A DNA stretch of 64,000 bases from JAYZDP01 sp036337765 (GTDB taxonomy: Bacteria > Acidobacteriota > Thermoanaerobaculia > Multivoradales > Multivoraceae), in contig JAYZDP010000139.1 in NCBI GenBank assembly GCA_036337765.1, forward strand, positions 1 through 64,000. Reading direction: 5' to 3'. The notes under the pieces were generated by a model that ran no database searches, was not told the origin of the DNA, and saw only the letters and a program-made list of their open reading frames with translations. How positions within the stretch are numbered: position 1 is the first letter of the stretch; each line of letters starts with the position of its first letter. This document shows, one piece after another, positions 22,378-31,698 of this stretch. Both the position numbers and the translations under genes were made by a program.

Positions 22378-24483
22378 ATGCGGACAAGGATCGAGGTCGC
22401 CCTGACCGCCGCTCTGTTGTCGTGGCTGAGCCCGGCCGCCGCGCTGGCCCAGCAGGGCGCGTATACCCAGGAACAGGTCGAGCGAGGCCGGGCGCTCTAT
22501 GTCGGCCAGTGCGGTGAGTGCCACCAGGCCAACATGGAGGGCGACCGCGAGGCCCCGCCGCTGCGCGGCTCGGTCTTCGTCACGGCATGGGAGAACGACA
22601 CCTTGGCGGGTATCGCCGACACCATCCGTGTGACGATGCCGCCCGAGAGTCGAGGCTCTCTGACCGAGGACGACGCCTTCGACCTCGTCGCCTTCATCCT
22701 GTTCGCCAACGGTGCCGCCGCTGGGGGCGCTGCGCTCGGGGCCGCCACCGCATCGCCGACTCTCGGCGCCGTCGCCGGCGAGCCGCTCGATGTCGCCGAC
22801 TTGGGGCTCGAGGGCGCGCGCTGCCAGGATCGTCGCGCCGCGCCCGTTTGGGAAGGCGAGATTGCCGACTACCGGCCGGTGACCGAGGCCGAGCTGCGCG
22901 AGCCCTCGCCCGACGACTGGCTGTCGTGGCGGCGGACGCGCGACAGTCATGGCTACAGCCCGCTCTCCGACATCGACCGCGACAACGTCGGCGGCCTGCG
23001 CCTCGAGTGGTCCTGGGCAATGGCACCGGGCGTCAACCAGCCGACGCCTCTGGTGCGTGACGGGATCATGTTCCTCGCCAACCCGGGCAACATCATCCAA
23101 GCCCTCAACGCGACCACCGGCGACGTCATCTGGGAGTACCGGCGCGAGTTCACCCACGAGCCGCGCTTCTTCAACCAGCTGCGAAACCTGGCGCTCTTCG
23201 ACGACAAGATCTTCGTCGCCACCCTCGACGCCTACATGGTGGCGCTGGACGCGAGTACCGGAAAGGAGATCTGGGCGACGAAGATCGCCGACGCCGAGAA
23301 GGGCTACTCCAACACCAGCGGCCCGATCGTCGCCCGCGGGCGGGTGATCAACGGCATCGGCGGCTGCGCCCAGTTCTACGCGGACGGCTGCTTCATCACC
23401 GCGCACGAGGCCGAAACAGGGCGCGAGCTCTGGCGCACCTCCACCGTGGCGATGCCCGGCCAGCCCGGCGGTGACACCTGGGGCAACCTCGAGCCGATGT
23501 TTCGCGCCGGCGGCGACTCGTGGATCCCGGGTAGCTACGACGCGGAGCTCGACCTCTTCTTCTGGCCCACTGCCCAGGCGAAGCCCTGGGTGCCCGCGAG
23601 CCGCGGCATCGACATCGACCAAGCGGCGCTCTACACCAACTCGACCCTCGCTCTCGACCCGGCGAGCGGCAAGATCGAGTGGTACCGCCAGCACGTGCCC
23701 GGCGAAGCGCTGGACCTCGACGAGGGCTTCGAGCAGGTGCTTATCGACATCGACGGCGGCCGTTACCTCTTCACCATCGGCAAGCACGGCATCCTGTGGA
23801 AGCTAGACCGTGAGAGCGGCGCGTACGTCGCGCACAAGGAGACGGTGTATCAGGACATCTTCATCAAGATCGACTCGGAGACGGGCGAGGTCACCTACCG
23901 CGACGACATCCGCAATGCGAAGATCGACGAGTGGATCGACGTCTGCCCGTCAACGGCCGGCGGCCACAACTGGCACGCCATGGGCTACAGCCCCGAGACC
24001 GACACAGTGGTGATTCCGCTGTCGCAGAGCTGCCTGCGGATCGCCGCGCGCAAGGTCGAGTTCGAAGAGGGGTCCGGCGGCAGCGCGGCGCGGCGCGACT
24101 GGTTCGAGATGCCTGGCACCGACGGCAACGTCGGCAAGCTCGCGGCCTTCGACGTCCGCACGTTGGAGGAAAAGTGGAGCGTCGAGCAACGCGCGTCGTT
24201 TCTGACTGCGGCACTGACGACCGCTGGGAGGCTGGTCTTCGCCGGCGACCTCGGCCGGCGCTTCCGCGCCTTCGATGTGGAGAGCGGAGCCGAGCTGTGG
24301 GGCACCCGCCTGCCGACCTCGGTCCAGGGTTTCCCCGTGAGCTTCCGAGCCGGCGGCAAGCAGTTCATCGCGGTCTCCACCGGCACCGGCGGCGGCAGTC
24401 CGCGCATGGTGCCTGCGAGGATAAGCCCCGACGTCCGAAATCCCGGCTACGGCAACGCCCTCTACGTGTTCTCCCTGCCGTGA
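22378..24483 (+). CDS. PQQ-dependent dehydrogenase with N-terminal cytochrome c
   Basis: A 701-residue periplasmic quinoprotein. A signal peptide (1-25) is followed by a cytochrome c domain with CGECH (Cys45, Cys48, His49) and VTMPPESRG supplying a likely Met ligand, then a hinge rich in Ala/Gly. From ~170 to the end is an eight-bladed PQQ propeller: LSWRRTRDSHGYSPL, LEWSWAMAPGVNQPTPLV, IQALNATTGDVIWEYRRE, LVFAGDLGRRFRAFDVESG. Haem and PQQ in one chain usually means electrons pass from an oxidised alcohol to the attached cytochrome. The cytochrome is N-terminal, whereas quinohaemoprotein alcohol dehydrogenases carry it at the C-terminus. The vicinal Cys-Cys of methanol dehydrogenases is not present as a pair. 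It leads an operon-like run of four genes. Confidence 0.88.
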   Translation: MRTRIEVALTAALLSWLSPAAALAQQGAYTQEQVERGRALYVGQCGECHQANMEGDREAPPLRGSVFVTAWENDTLAGIADTIRVTMPPESRGSLTEDDAFDLVAFILFANGAAAGGAALGAATASPTLGAVAGEPLDVADLGLEGARCQDRRAAPVWEGEIADYRPVTEAELREPSPDDWLSWRRTRDSHGYSPLSDIDRDNVGGLRLEWSWAMAPGVNQPTPLVRDGIMFLANPGNIIQALNATTGDVIWEYRREFTHEPRFFNQLRNLALFDDKIFVATLDAYMVALDASTGKEIWATKIADAEKGYSNTSGPIVARGRVINGIGGCAQFYADGCFITAHEAETGRELWRTSTVAMPGQPGGDTWGNLEPMFRAGGDSWIPGSYDAELDLFFWPTAQAKPWVPASRGIDIDQAALYTNSTLALDPASGKIEWYRQHVPGEALDLDEGFEQVLIDIDGGRYLFTIGKHGILWKLDRESGAYVAHKETVYQDIFIKIDSETGEVTYRDDIRNAKIDEWIDVCPSTAGGHNWHAMGYSPETDTVVIPLSQSCLRIAARKVEFEEGSGGSAARRDWFEMPGTDGNVGKLAAFDVRTLEEKWSVEQRASFLTAALTTAGRLVFAGDLGRRFRAFDVESGAELWGTRLPTSVQGFPVSFRAGGKQFIAVSTGTGGGSPRMVPARISPDVRNPGYGNALYVFSLP

Positions 24484-25337
24484 CTTCGGGTTGGAAGATC
24501 GGCTCGGCGACCGTCACGCCGGTGATCGAGCTGGAGTGGCCGGTCAAGCCGCATTGGCTCATTCCCGGCGCCACCGCCGAGAATCTCGCCCCCTACGCCG
24601 ACTGGCTCAAGCCGACCTACGTAACCGAGGACGACCGGCTGCGGCTGACGATCCAGGCGTTCCTGGTCGAGAGCCGCGGGCAGAAGATCATCATCGACAC
24701 CTGCATCGGCAACGGCAAGACCCGCGGCGTGGAGGCCTTCAATCAGCTCGACACGGATTTCGTAGGCAGCATCACGGACGCCAGCTTCCCGCCCGAGAAG
24801 GTCGACCTGGTGATCTGCACACACCTGCACGTCGACCACGTCGGCTGGAATACGAAGCTCGTGGGTGGAGCCTGGGTGCCGACGTTTCCCAACGCCCGCT
24901 ATGTGATGGCCCGCACCGACTACGACCACTGGTCGACCCAGACCGACGAGGACATGGGGCGCGAGGTCTTCGCCGACTCGGTGCAGCCGATCTTCGAGCA
25001 CGGCCTCGCCGACCTGGTGGAGATGGACCACGAGATCAACCCCGAGCTGGGCTTCCTGCCGACGCCGGGCCACACGCCAGGCCACTGCAGCGTGACGATC
25101 TCGTCGGACGGCGAGGAGGCGGTGGTGACCGGCGACTGCATCCACCATCCCTCGCAGTGCATGCACCCGGAGTGGGGATGCACGGCCGACCTCGACCCCG
25201 AGCGTGCGAACGTGACCCGGAGGGCGTTCTTGGAGCGCACCGCCGACAGCGGCGTCCTGGTGATCGGCACCCACTTCGCGGCGCCGACGGCAGCCCACAT
25301 CACCGCCGCGGGTGAGCGATGGACGCTCGTGCGGTAG
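24480..25337 (+). CDS. MBL-fold metallohydrolase
   Basis: A 285-residue protein starting at GTG 24480, which overlaps the dehydrogenase stop (GTGA). The upstream in-frame sequence lies wholly within the dehydrogenase gene in another frame. The metal-binding motif CTHLHVDHVGW (His115, His117, Asp119, His120) is followed by LPTPGHTPGHCSV (third His), VVTGDCIHHPSQ (bridging Asp) and VIGTHFAAPTA (last His), so the site is complete. It has no signal peptide. Sequences of this kind include lactonases and other small hydrolases; an acyl-homoserine lactonase-like or catabolic lactonase role beside a PQQ dehydrogenase would fit chemically but is inference. Confidence 0.88.
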   Translation: MTSGWKIGSATVTPVIELEWPVKPHWLIPGATAENLAPYADWLKPTYVTEDDRLRLTIQAFLVESRGQKIIIDTCIGNGKTRGVEAFNQLDTDFVGSITDASFPPEKVDLVICTHLHVDHVGWNTKLVGGAWVPTFPNARYVMARTDYDHWSTQTDEDMGREVFADSVQPIFEHGLADLVEMDHEINPELGFLPTPGHTPGHCSVTISSDGEEAVVTGDCIHHPSQCMHPEWGCTADLDPERANVTRRAFLERTADSGVLVIGTHFAAPTAAHITAAGERWTLVR

Positions 25338-26503
25338 CGGCCGCAATCGTCGCCCTCACCGCGGCCTGCTCGCCCGCTCCGGCGCCGCCCGCGGAGAGGG
25401 CCGGGGACAGGCCGGTGGTGCGCGTCGCGCTCTTCAACGTGCGCGAACTCTCGGTAGAGAAGATCGAGGTGGTCGACGACACAGGCGCGGGCGAGCACCC
25501 CCAGCTGCGCGCCGTAGCCGCGATCGTCGCGCGCTATGACCCGGACATCCTGGTGCTGCAGGAGATCGATGCACCCGATGCCACCGGCCCCGCTGGCCCG
25601 GCGCAACGCTTCACCGCGCTCTATCTCGAAAGCGGCGCCTACCCCTTCGTCTTTTCCGCTCCGACCAACACCGGCACCCTGTCGGGCCTCGACCTCAACG
25701 GCGACGGCATCGTCGCCACCGACGAGCACCGCGACGACCGCATCCACGGGGACGATGCCTTCGGCTTCGGCACCTACCAGGGTCAGTACGGAATGTCGGT
25801 CTTGTCGCGGCACCCGATCCGAGGCGACGACGCTCGCTCGTTCCAACGCTTCCTGTGGAAGGATTTCCCCGGCAACCACATGCCGCGAGACTTCTACAGC
25901 GACGAGGCGACCGCGGTCTTGCGGCTGTCGAGCAAATCGCATTGGGATGTGCCGCTGGACGTCAACGGAAGGATGCTGCATCTACTCATCAGCCACCCCA
26001 CGCCGCCTGTCTTCGACGGCGACGAGGACCGCAACGGCCGACGCAACTTCGACGAGATCGGCCTCTGGGCCCACTACCTCGACGACGCGGACTGGCTCGG
26101 CGACGACAGCGGCCGGTCCGGGGGGCTTGGCAACGACGACCCCTTCGTCGTCGTCGGCGATCTCAACGCGTCGCCGGACAACGACGTGATCTACGCCGGG
26201 CGGGCGTCGATCTCACAGCTCCTCGACCATCCCCGGGTGCAGGAGTCCGGGCCCAACCTGACGAGTGACCGCGACTTGGAGGAGCGTCGGCCCGGACCGC
26301 CCACCCATCTCGAGCGGGCCACTGCGAAGTTTCAGGGGGGACACCGCATCGACTACTTACTCCCGTCGGTCGGAACGGAAATCGTCGATGGCGGTGTGCA
26401 CTGGCCGAACGCAGCCACCGACCGGGCCGGCGCCGAGGAGGCGGAGACTGCCTCGGATCACCGCTTCATTTGGCTCGACCTGCGGCTAGGAGAAACCGAC
26501 TAG
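25319..26503 (+). CDS. endonuclease/exonuclease/phosphatase-fold lipoprotein
   Basis: A 394-residue protein with a lipobox LTAAC (Cys17) after a short hydrophobic stretch, so probably membrane-anchored on the periplasmic or outer side. The EEP fold follows: VRVALFNVRELS, DILVLQEIDAPD (metal Glu), an insert with LDLNGDGIVATDEH resembling an EF-hand-like calcium loop, GMSVLSRHPI, LLISHPTPP, FVVVGDLNASPDND (catalytic Asp and Asn) and TASDHRFIWLDL (Asp-His). Secreted members include nucleases and phosphodiesterases. It overlaps the MBL gene by 19 bp and the next gene starts directly on its stop, so expression is coupled. Confidence 0.85.
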   Translation: MDARAVAAAIVALTAACSPAPAPPAERAGDRPVVRVALFNVRELSVEKIEVVDDTGAGEHPQLRAVAAIVARYDPDILVLQEIDAPDATGPAGPAQRFTALYLESGAYPFVFSAPTNTGTLSGLDLNGDGIVATDEHRDDRIHGDDAFGFGTYQGQYGMSVLSRHPIRGDDARSFQRFLWKDFPGNHMPRDFYSDEATAVLRLSSKSHWDVPLDVNGRMLHLLISHPTPPVFDGDEDRNGRRNFDEIGLWAHYLDDADWLGDDSGRSGGLGNDDPFVVVGDLNASPDNDVIYAGRASISQLLDHPRVQESGPNLTSDRDLEERRPGPPTHLERATAKFQGGHRIDYLLPSVGTEIVDGGVHWPNAATDRAGAEEAETASDHRFIWLDLRLGETD

Positions 26504-27919
26504 ATGGATCCGCAGTCCGACACGACCGCGCGCTTCGCCCGCTCGACCGGCGCCGCGACCTTCTCGCAGCTGTGGCGAGTAGGCGTCATGTTCGTGACCC
26601 AGATAGTCCTGATGCGGCTCATCGCGCCGCCGGACTGGGGTCTGTTCGAGTGGACGCTGGCGCTCTTCATGATCCTCGGCGCCGTCCGCGACCTCGGGCT
26701 CGTCTACCACGTCGTACGCGTGCAGCCGCGACCCTACGGCAACCTGCTCGCGGTGGAGCTGGTCTGGGGCGGCGTCCTGGCCGCGGCCGCCTTCGCCGGC
26801 GTCGGTGTGCTGGCGCTCGGTTTCAGCGAGTCCCACGAAAGCGTTGCGCCGGTGCTGCGCCTCTTCTGTCTGGTGCTCCTGCTCGAGGGAGTCGCGGCGG
26901 TACCTAAGGTCTACTTCGATGCCGAGCTCGAGGTCGGACGCACGGTCCTCCCCGAGATCCTCCGCAACCTGACGTTCGCCGCCACGGCCGTCGTTCTGGC
27001 CTTGCAGGGGTACGGCGTCTGGAGCCTGGTCGTGGCCCAGGTCGCGTGCTCCTTCGTCTACGCCGCGCACCTCTGGCTGCGGGCCTACAAGACCATGCCG
27101 CTGCATTGGGAGGCGGGCGCGACCTGGGAGCTGCTGCGCCACAGCCTGCCGCTGGCGACGATCTGGTTTCTCGCCATCCTGATCCAGCGTATCGATCCGT
27201 TGATCCTCGGCACGCAGTTCACGCGCGAGACCGTGGGCCTGTACACCCGTGCCTACTTCTTCGCCTTCCTAGTGCGCGCGATCCTCGTTCCCGCGGTGGG
27301 GCGCACGCTGTACCCGGCGCTGGTCGCGTACGCAACGAATCCGCCGCGCCTCCTCGAGGCCTATCGCCTGGCCACGCTCCTGGTGGTGGCGGTCGAGATC
27401 ACCGGCGGCTACTTCCTCTTTCTCAACGCCGAAGCGGCACTGAGGCTGGTCGGTGGCGAGGTCTGGGTGTCGGCGGCCCCCTACCTGAAAGTGCTGGCGC
27501 TGGCGCCGCTGATCGACCCCTTCACGCGCCTCGGGGGAGAGGTGCTCAAGGTCTACCGGCGCGATCGGCTGTGGATCGTCGCTTCGGCCCTGACCCTCGC
27601 CGCCTTCGTGGCATGCGGCTTCGCCTTCACCGCCCGGTGGGGCGCCATCGGCATGGCCTGGGCGAACTACCTGCCGCTCGGCGGAGTGCTCATGACCTGG
27701 GGCCTGTACCGCATCGCACCCCGGCCGGTCCGGGTCCTGGCGCGCGACCTGCTGGTGGTCTACCTGGTGCCGATCCCGCTCTTCGCCATCACCTTTGTGC
27801 TGGCGGGCGACCGCATCTGGCTGCGCTTCGGGCTGTCAGCGGCCGCCGCTCTGATCGTGCTCGGCTTCTATGCGCGGCGCTTCGGAGCGCCCTTTCGGGA
27901 GTTCTTCCGCCAAGTCTGA
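26504..27919 (+). CDS. Wzx-type oligosaccharide flippase
   Basis: A 471-residue integral membrane protein with about 12-14 hydrophobic helices and the polysaccharide-synthase/flippase N-terminus (FARSTGAATFSQLWRVGVMF, then TQIVLMRLIAPPDWGLFEW). RIDPLILGTQFTRETVGLYT is the conserved segment mid-protein. Members flip undecaprenyl-linked glycans across the inner membrane. The ATG follows the preceding TAG with no gap. It opens the glycan island that continues on both strands to 36.4 kb, although it is transcribed with the dehydrogenase-hydrolase genes. Confidence 0.85.
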   Translation: MDPQSDTTARFARSTGAATFSQLWRVGVMFVTQIVLMRLIAPPDWGLFEWTLALFMILGAVRDLGLVYHVVRVQPRPYGNLLAVELVWGGVLAAAAFAGVGVLALGFSESHESVAPVLRLFCLVLLLEGVAAVPKVYFDAELEVGRTVLPEILRNLTFAATAVVLALQGYGVWSLVVAQVACSFVYAAHLWLRAYKTMPLHWEAGATWELLRHSLPLATIWFLAILIQRIDPLILGTQFTRETVGLYTRAYFFAFLVRAILVPAVGRTLYPALVAYATNPPRLLEAYRLATLLVVAVEITGGYFLFLNAEAALRLVGGEVWVSAAPYLKVLALAPLIDPFTRLGGEVLKVYRRDRLWIVASALTLAAFVACGFAFTARWGAIGMAWANYLPLGGVLMTWGLYRIAPRPVRVLARDLLVVYLVPIPLFAITFVLAGDRIWLRFGLSAAAALIVLGFYARRFGAPFREFFRQV

Positions 27920-27922
27920 CGC

Positions 27923-28726
27923 CTACCAACTCTTCCAGGGGGCGCCTTCGGCCCACAGCATGTTCAGATACTGATAGTCGCGGTAGGTGTCCATCGGCTC
28001 CCAGCAGCCTTCGTGGCCGTAGACCGCGAGCTGATCGTCGCGCGCCAGCTGCTGCAGTGGCTCCAGCTCGAGCAGCAGCTCCGGCTCTTTACCAAGATAG
28101 TCGAAGACCTGCTTTTGGAAGACGAAGAAACCGCCGCTGACCATGCCGTCGGCGACCGTCGGTTTCTCGTTGAACTCGGTGGCTCGACCGTCGGAGACCA
28201 CCATCTCGCCGTAGCGCGAGGTCGGGTGCACGCCGGTGACCGTCGCCGCCCGCGCCTTTTCGAAGTGGTAGGCCAGGAGTCGCTCAATGTCGATGTCGGC
28301 TACGGCGTCGCCGTAGGTGAAGAAGAAGGTGTCGGTGTCGATGTAGTCGCGAACGTTACGTAGGCGCCCTCCGGTGCCAGTCACGTCGCCGGTCTCGGCA
28401 CAGGTGACCTCCCAGGCCTCTTCCTCGACCCGGTTGTGGAAGACCGGCGGCTGCTCGCCCCCGAGGGTGACGGTGAAGTCGCGCATCATCTCGTGGAAGC
28501 GCAGGAAGTACTGCTTGATCACCCAACCCTTGTAACCGAGACACAGAATGAACCGGCGCACACCGAAGTGACCGTAGATCTTCATGATGTGCCAGACGAT
28601 TGGCATGCCGCCGATCTCCACCATCGGCTTCGGCTTGTACTCCGTCTCCTCGCGCAGCCTCGTCCCCTGGCCACCGCAGAGGATGACCAGTGGCAGGTCG
28701 GCGGGTTTCGGATGCTCGACGCTCAT
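27923..28726 (-). CDS. rfbF: glucose-1-phosphate cytidylyltransferase
   Basis: A 267-residue nucleotidyltransferase. LVILCGGQGTRLREETEYKP (residues ~13-32) is the sugar-nucleotide pyrophosphorylase signature, and the Glu-Glu-Thr spacing with KPKPMVEIGGMPIVWHIM is characteristic of the CTP-using RfbF/DdhA group. Later motifs are FILCLGYKGWVIKQYF, FFFTYGDAVADIDIE and CWEPMDTYRDYQYLN. It makes CDP-glucose from glucose-1-phosphate and CTP, feeding the CDP-glucose 4,6-dehydratase at 35351-36430. It is first of neither strand block: it shares a 4-bp overlap with the upstream acetyltransferase gene. Confidence 0.93.
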   Translation of the reverse strand: MSVEHPKPADLPLVILCGGQGTRLREETEYKPKPMVEIGGMPIVWHIMKIYGHFGVRRFILCLGYKGWVIKQYFLRFHEMMRDFTVTLGGEQPPVFHNRVEEEAWEVTCAETGDVTGTGGRLRNVRDYIDTDTFFFTYGDAVADIDIERLLAYHFEKARAATVTGVHPTSRYGEMVVSDGRATEFNEKPTVADGMVSGGFFVFQKQVFDYLGKEPELLLELEPLQQLARDDQLAVYGHEGCWEPMDTYRDYQYLNMLWAEGAPWKSW

Positions 28727-29274
28727 GGTGGGCTCTCCGATTGCGGCTCCGCCTCCGTCGAGACGACGAGCTCGTGGTTGTTCGTCACTTTCGCTCCCGC
28801 CGGGATGTCTTGTGTCACCACCGTGTTGGCACCGATGAACACGTCGTCTTGGATCTCGATATCGCCGATCAACCGCGCCCCGGCCGCGACGAACACCCGG
28901 TCGCCGAGCCGTGGCATCTGTGCGAGCCGCCGCAGGCTCGGCGCCCCGATGGTCACCTGCTGCAGAAGTGTAGCGTCGGCGCCGATGCGCACCCCGGCGC
29001 CGATCACCAGGCCTGTTCCGTGCGAGACCAGCAAGCCGGGGCCGATCGTCGCCGCCGGGGAGATGTCGGCGCCGGTCAGAGTCAGCGACACGCGGGCGAT
29101 GAACGGCCCGAAGAAGGGAATCCGCCGATGCCGGAACCAGCTGGCGATGCGATAGAGCACCACCGCCTGATAGCCGTTCTCGAACATCAGCGACTCGACG
29201 ATGTAGAACGGAAACGGCTTGGTCTTGAACTGCCGAAGGAGGCGGGTGTCGACCTTGAGGTTGTCGAGCATCAC
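28723..29274 (-). CDS. hexapeptide-repeat serine acetyltransferase-like protein
   Basis: A 183-residue left-handed beta-helix acetyltransferase. NGYQAVVLYRIASWF precedes hexapeptide repeats from ~75 to 160 (GADISPAATIGPGLLVSHGT, IGADATLLQQVTIGAP, IEIQDDVFIGANTVV), with the CysE-type active His in LLVSHGTGLVIG. Within this sugar-biosynthesis cluster an O-acetyltransferase acting on a sugar or lipid-linked intermediate is more likely than cysteine synthesis, but CysE activity cannot be excluded. ATGA overlaps join it to both neighbours. Confidence 0.82.
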   Translation of the reverse strand: MMLDNLKVDTRLLRQFKTKPFPFYIVESLMFENGYQAVVLYRIASWFRHRRIPFFGPFIARVSLTLTGADISPAATIGPGLLVSHGTGLVIGAGVRIGADATLLQQVTIGAPSLRRLAQMPRLGDRVFVAAGARLIGDIEIQDDVFIGANTVVTQDIPAGAKVTNNHELVVSTEAEPQSESPP

Positions 29275-30590
29275 GACACCGGGCTGCCTATGCGGTCGAG
29301 GACGCGCTGCGCGGCATCCTCACCGCTGGTGAACGACTCGTCGGTCCAGTGATAGCCCCACTCGCCGTAGCGGCCGCAGGTCTCGACTCCGACGTCGGCG
29401 AGAAACCCCCTGACCCGATCCAGCGCCGCGGTTCGATCGTGATCGAAGATGACGTTCGCATAGCGAACCAGGGTGGCGTTGGTGTGCAGGATCGTGTCGT
29501 CGTCGCTGAGCACGCTGCAACGCTTCAGGTCAGCGATGACGGGCTCGATGAGAGCCTCGGGCTCCTCGGTCCGGGGCAGGTACTTGCGCGAGTAGTAGAC
29601 CTCCGCCTGGACGCTTCCGGAGCCGGCCGGCACGTTGTTCGGCGACAGCAGATGGGGGTAGTTCACGCGCGTGAAAACGACGTCGCGATCGTAGAAGTAG
29701 GTCCAGTGGCAATCCGAGAGGTCTTCGCGGTCGACACCGACGTTGACCACGATGCACTCGGTACAGGCGAGCCGCTCGGCGGCCGCCTGGACGTCGTCGG
29801 GAACGTCCACCACCAACTTGACGATCTCAGGGAGCGGCAGTGACGACACCAGGTGGCCGTAGTCCACCTCGGAGTCGTCGGCGAAGCGCATCGTGCGGGA
29901 CCCGGTGTCGACGCCCACGACGCAGCACCCGAGGCGCAGCTCGCTCGTGGCGGCGAAGCGCTCTAGGAACGAGACGAATCCGCCCCGTTTCGGGTAGCGG
30001 AACTGACTCACATAGTGGACGTCCGGAGTCGAAGGTGCCAGCGCGCCGCGCAGCACCTCCTCGAGCTCGGGGCGATACAGACGGGGACCGAGCCAGTCGG
30101 TCGTCATCTCCTCGGCCGCAGCGGTGTGGTACTTGCGCCCGTACTGCATCGGAAAGGTCTCGGCAAAGGTCTTGCCGTAGGTCGCGATCAGCCACTCACG
30201 ATAGTCCTTGGGCTCGGGGTGGTCTTGCTGCGTCGCAGCGATGAAGTCGACGAGCACGCGGACCACGAGGTCCTCCGGCAGACCATACAGGTTGCACTGC
30301 GCGGGGTGCTTGATGCGGTGGCCGCGCCAGTAGTTGTCGACTCGCGTGGGCGACTCGAGATACTCACCGTCGACGCCCTGAGCGAAGAGCTCCCGAACCC
30401 GATCGCTCTTGGTGAACGAGATGTGCGGCCCGTCGTCGAAGACGAACCCGGTCGGATGGGCAAACGATGACGCGTGACCGCCGTGGAACGCGTGCTTCTC
30501 GAAGATCGCGGTACCGACGCCCTCGGCGCCGAGGCGATGTGCAGCGCCGAGTCCGGCCATGCCGGCTCCGAGAATGGCGATCTCGGTCAT
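29271..30590 (-). CDS. FAD-dependent oxidoreductase, UDP-galactopyranose mutase/protoporphyrinogen-oxidase-like
   Basis: About 439 residues from the ATG at 30590 (overlapping the epimerase stop, ATGA). The dinucleotide fold EIAILGAGMAGLGAAHRLGA is at the extreme N-terminus, then EKHAFHGGHASSF and FVFDDGPHISFTKSD, which resemble the NAD(P)-binding/amine-oxidase and UGM-like proteins of polysaccharide clusters. PKRGGFVSFLERFA and the terminal CGRYGEWGYHWTDESFTSG also match that group. Such proteins often lie beside glycosyltransferases in O-antigen loci and may rearrange or oxidise a sugar. The exact reaction is not assigned. Confidence 0.8.
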   Translation of the reverse strand: MTEIAILGAGMAGLGAAHRLGAEGVGTAIFEKHAFHGGHASSFAHPTGFVFDDGPHISFTKSDRVRELFAQGVDGEYLESPTRVDNYWRGHRIKHPAQCNLYGLPEDLVVRVLVDFIAATQQDHPEPKDYREWLIATYGKTFAETFPMQYGRKYHTAAAEEMTTDWLGPRLYRPELEEVLRGALAPSTPDVHYVSQFRYPKRGGFVSFLERFAATSELRLGCCVVGVDTGSRTMRFADDSEVDYGHLVSSLPLPEIVKLVVDVPDDVQAAAERLACTECIVVNVGVDREDLSDCHWTYFYDRDVVFTRVNYPHLLSPNNVPAGSGSVQAEVYYSRKYLPRTEEPEALIEPVIADLKRCSVLSDDDTILHTNATLVRYANVIFDHDRTAALDRVRGFLADVGVETCGRYGEWGYHWTDESFTSGEDAAQRVLDRIGSPVS

Positions 30591-31516
30591 GGTGCCGCCA
30601 GCTCCAAACGGGATCGCCACCAGTCGATGGTGCGCTCCATCCCCCGCTCCAAAGTGAAGGCCGGTAGCCACCCGACATCGCGCTGCAAACGAACCGTGTC
30701 CGCCACTACGGACGAGGCCGCGTCGGATGCCTCGATGGCTCCGAAGTCGATCATGTCCGCGGCTTGGAGCCCGCTCGCGGCGGCTACGGCCAGATCGCGG
30801 ACCCGAATCGGGATGCCCGAGCCGACGTTTAACGGTCCTGCCACGTCGGAGTGGAGCAACGCGACCATGGCATCCGCCACATCCTCCACGTAGAGGAAGT
30901 CGCGGAGTTGCACGCCGCTACTGCACCGAGCCCGCTCGCCCTTCAAAATCGAGCTGATCACGTGACCGACGAGAGTCTCCTCCCGCTGGCCAGGACCGTA
31001 GATGAAGAAGATCCTCCCCCATGCGCCACTGAGACCGGCCGACTCGACGAACGCCTCAAAGAGCAGGCCCATGGCTCTCTTGCAGGACCCATAGAGCGTC
31101 GCTGGCGCTAACTGCGTCGTCGCCTCGGAGCACGTCCCGTCGCTCCAGTCGTACTCCGCCGACGATCCCGCCATCACGACTCGCTCTCCACCGTTGGCGG
31201 CGAAGTGCCGTAGCAGGTCAAAGCTCGCTTCCACCCAGGCGAAGTTGTGGTCCGAATGGTAGAAGTCGCGCTCCCCGTACCAGGCGAGATGCAGTAGATG
31301 GCTCGGCCGGACGGTCTCGACCAACGCCTTCGCCGCATCGCGATCGAGCAGATCAGCGCGATGCCAAACCGCGCCCGAGCCCTCACCGCCCTCGACTTTC
31401 TTCGAGCGTACGGCGTGAACCTCGAAGCCCGCGCCCGCCAGCCTCTCGATGCAGTGGCGCCCCACGAATCCGCCGGCTCCAGTCAACAGAACCGACTTGG
31501 AGCCACGGTCGATCAC
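30587..31516 (-). CDS. NAD-dependent epimerase/dehydratase (NDP-sugar reductase-like)
   Basis: About 309 residues from GTG 31516, which has AGAAGG upstream and gives a normal N-terminus (VIDRGSKSVLLTGAGGFVGR); an in-frame ATG at 31612 would add 32 Arg-rich residues. This is an extended SDR: GAGGFVG cofactor loop, HLLHLAWYGERDF, VMAGSSAEYDW (catalytic Ser), TLYGSCKRAMG (Tyr and Lys), WGRIFFIYGPGQ and LRDFLYVEDVADAM. In a CDP-sugar island it is a good candidate for the 4-ketoreductase or epimerase that finishes the deoxyhexose. It is the first gene of a four-gene coupled minus-strand set. Confidence 0.85.
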   Translation of the reverse strand: MIDRGSKSVLLTGAGGFVGRHCIERLAGAGFEVHAVRSKKVEGGEGSGAVWHRADLLDRDAAKALVETVRPSHLLHLAWYGERDFYHSDHNFAWVEASFDLLRHFAANGGERVVMAGSSAEYDWSDGTCSEATTQLAPATLYGSCKRAMGLLFEAFVESAGLSGAWGRIFFIYGPGQREETLVGHVISSILKGERARCSSGVQLRDFLYVEDVADAMVALLHSDVAGPLNVGSGIPIRVRDLAVAAASGLQAADMIDFGAIEASDAASSVVADTVRLQRDVGWLPAFTLERGMERTIDWWRSRLELAAP

Positions 31517-31698
31517 GCCTTCTATGCCTGAGAACGGAGAGCGAGCGCGGAGAACCCGGCGCCGCAAATGGCAGTCTAGCAGGGGTGACTCGGCACCTCC
31601 GAACGCCCGCAAAGCACCTTACCAGGCGCTTTCTCAGGGGCATTTCCTCCGTTAACATCGCGCTGACCAGCATCCGCTGGCCGATCGTCTCCCTCGCC
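31517..31698. other. divergent intergenic spacer
   Basis: A 182-bp gap between the epimerase gene (minus) and the GT2 gene (plus). Both frames read partly open but low-complexity. It should contain promoters for both directions; I find no strong -35/-10 pair. Confidence 0.4.

Noticed and set aside
22357..23787. A 476-codon open frame on the minus strand
   Set aside because: It lies entirely antisense to the PQQ dehydrogenase; its translation is Arg/Val/Glu-rich with no domain, as expected from high-GC third-position bias.
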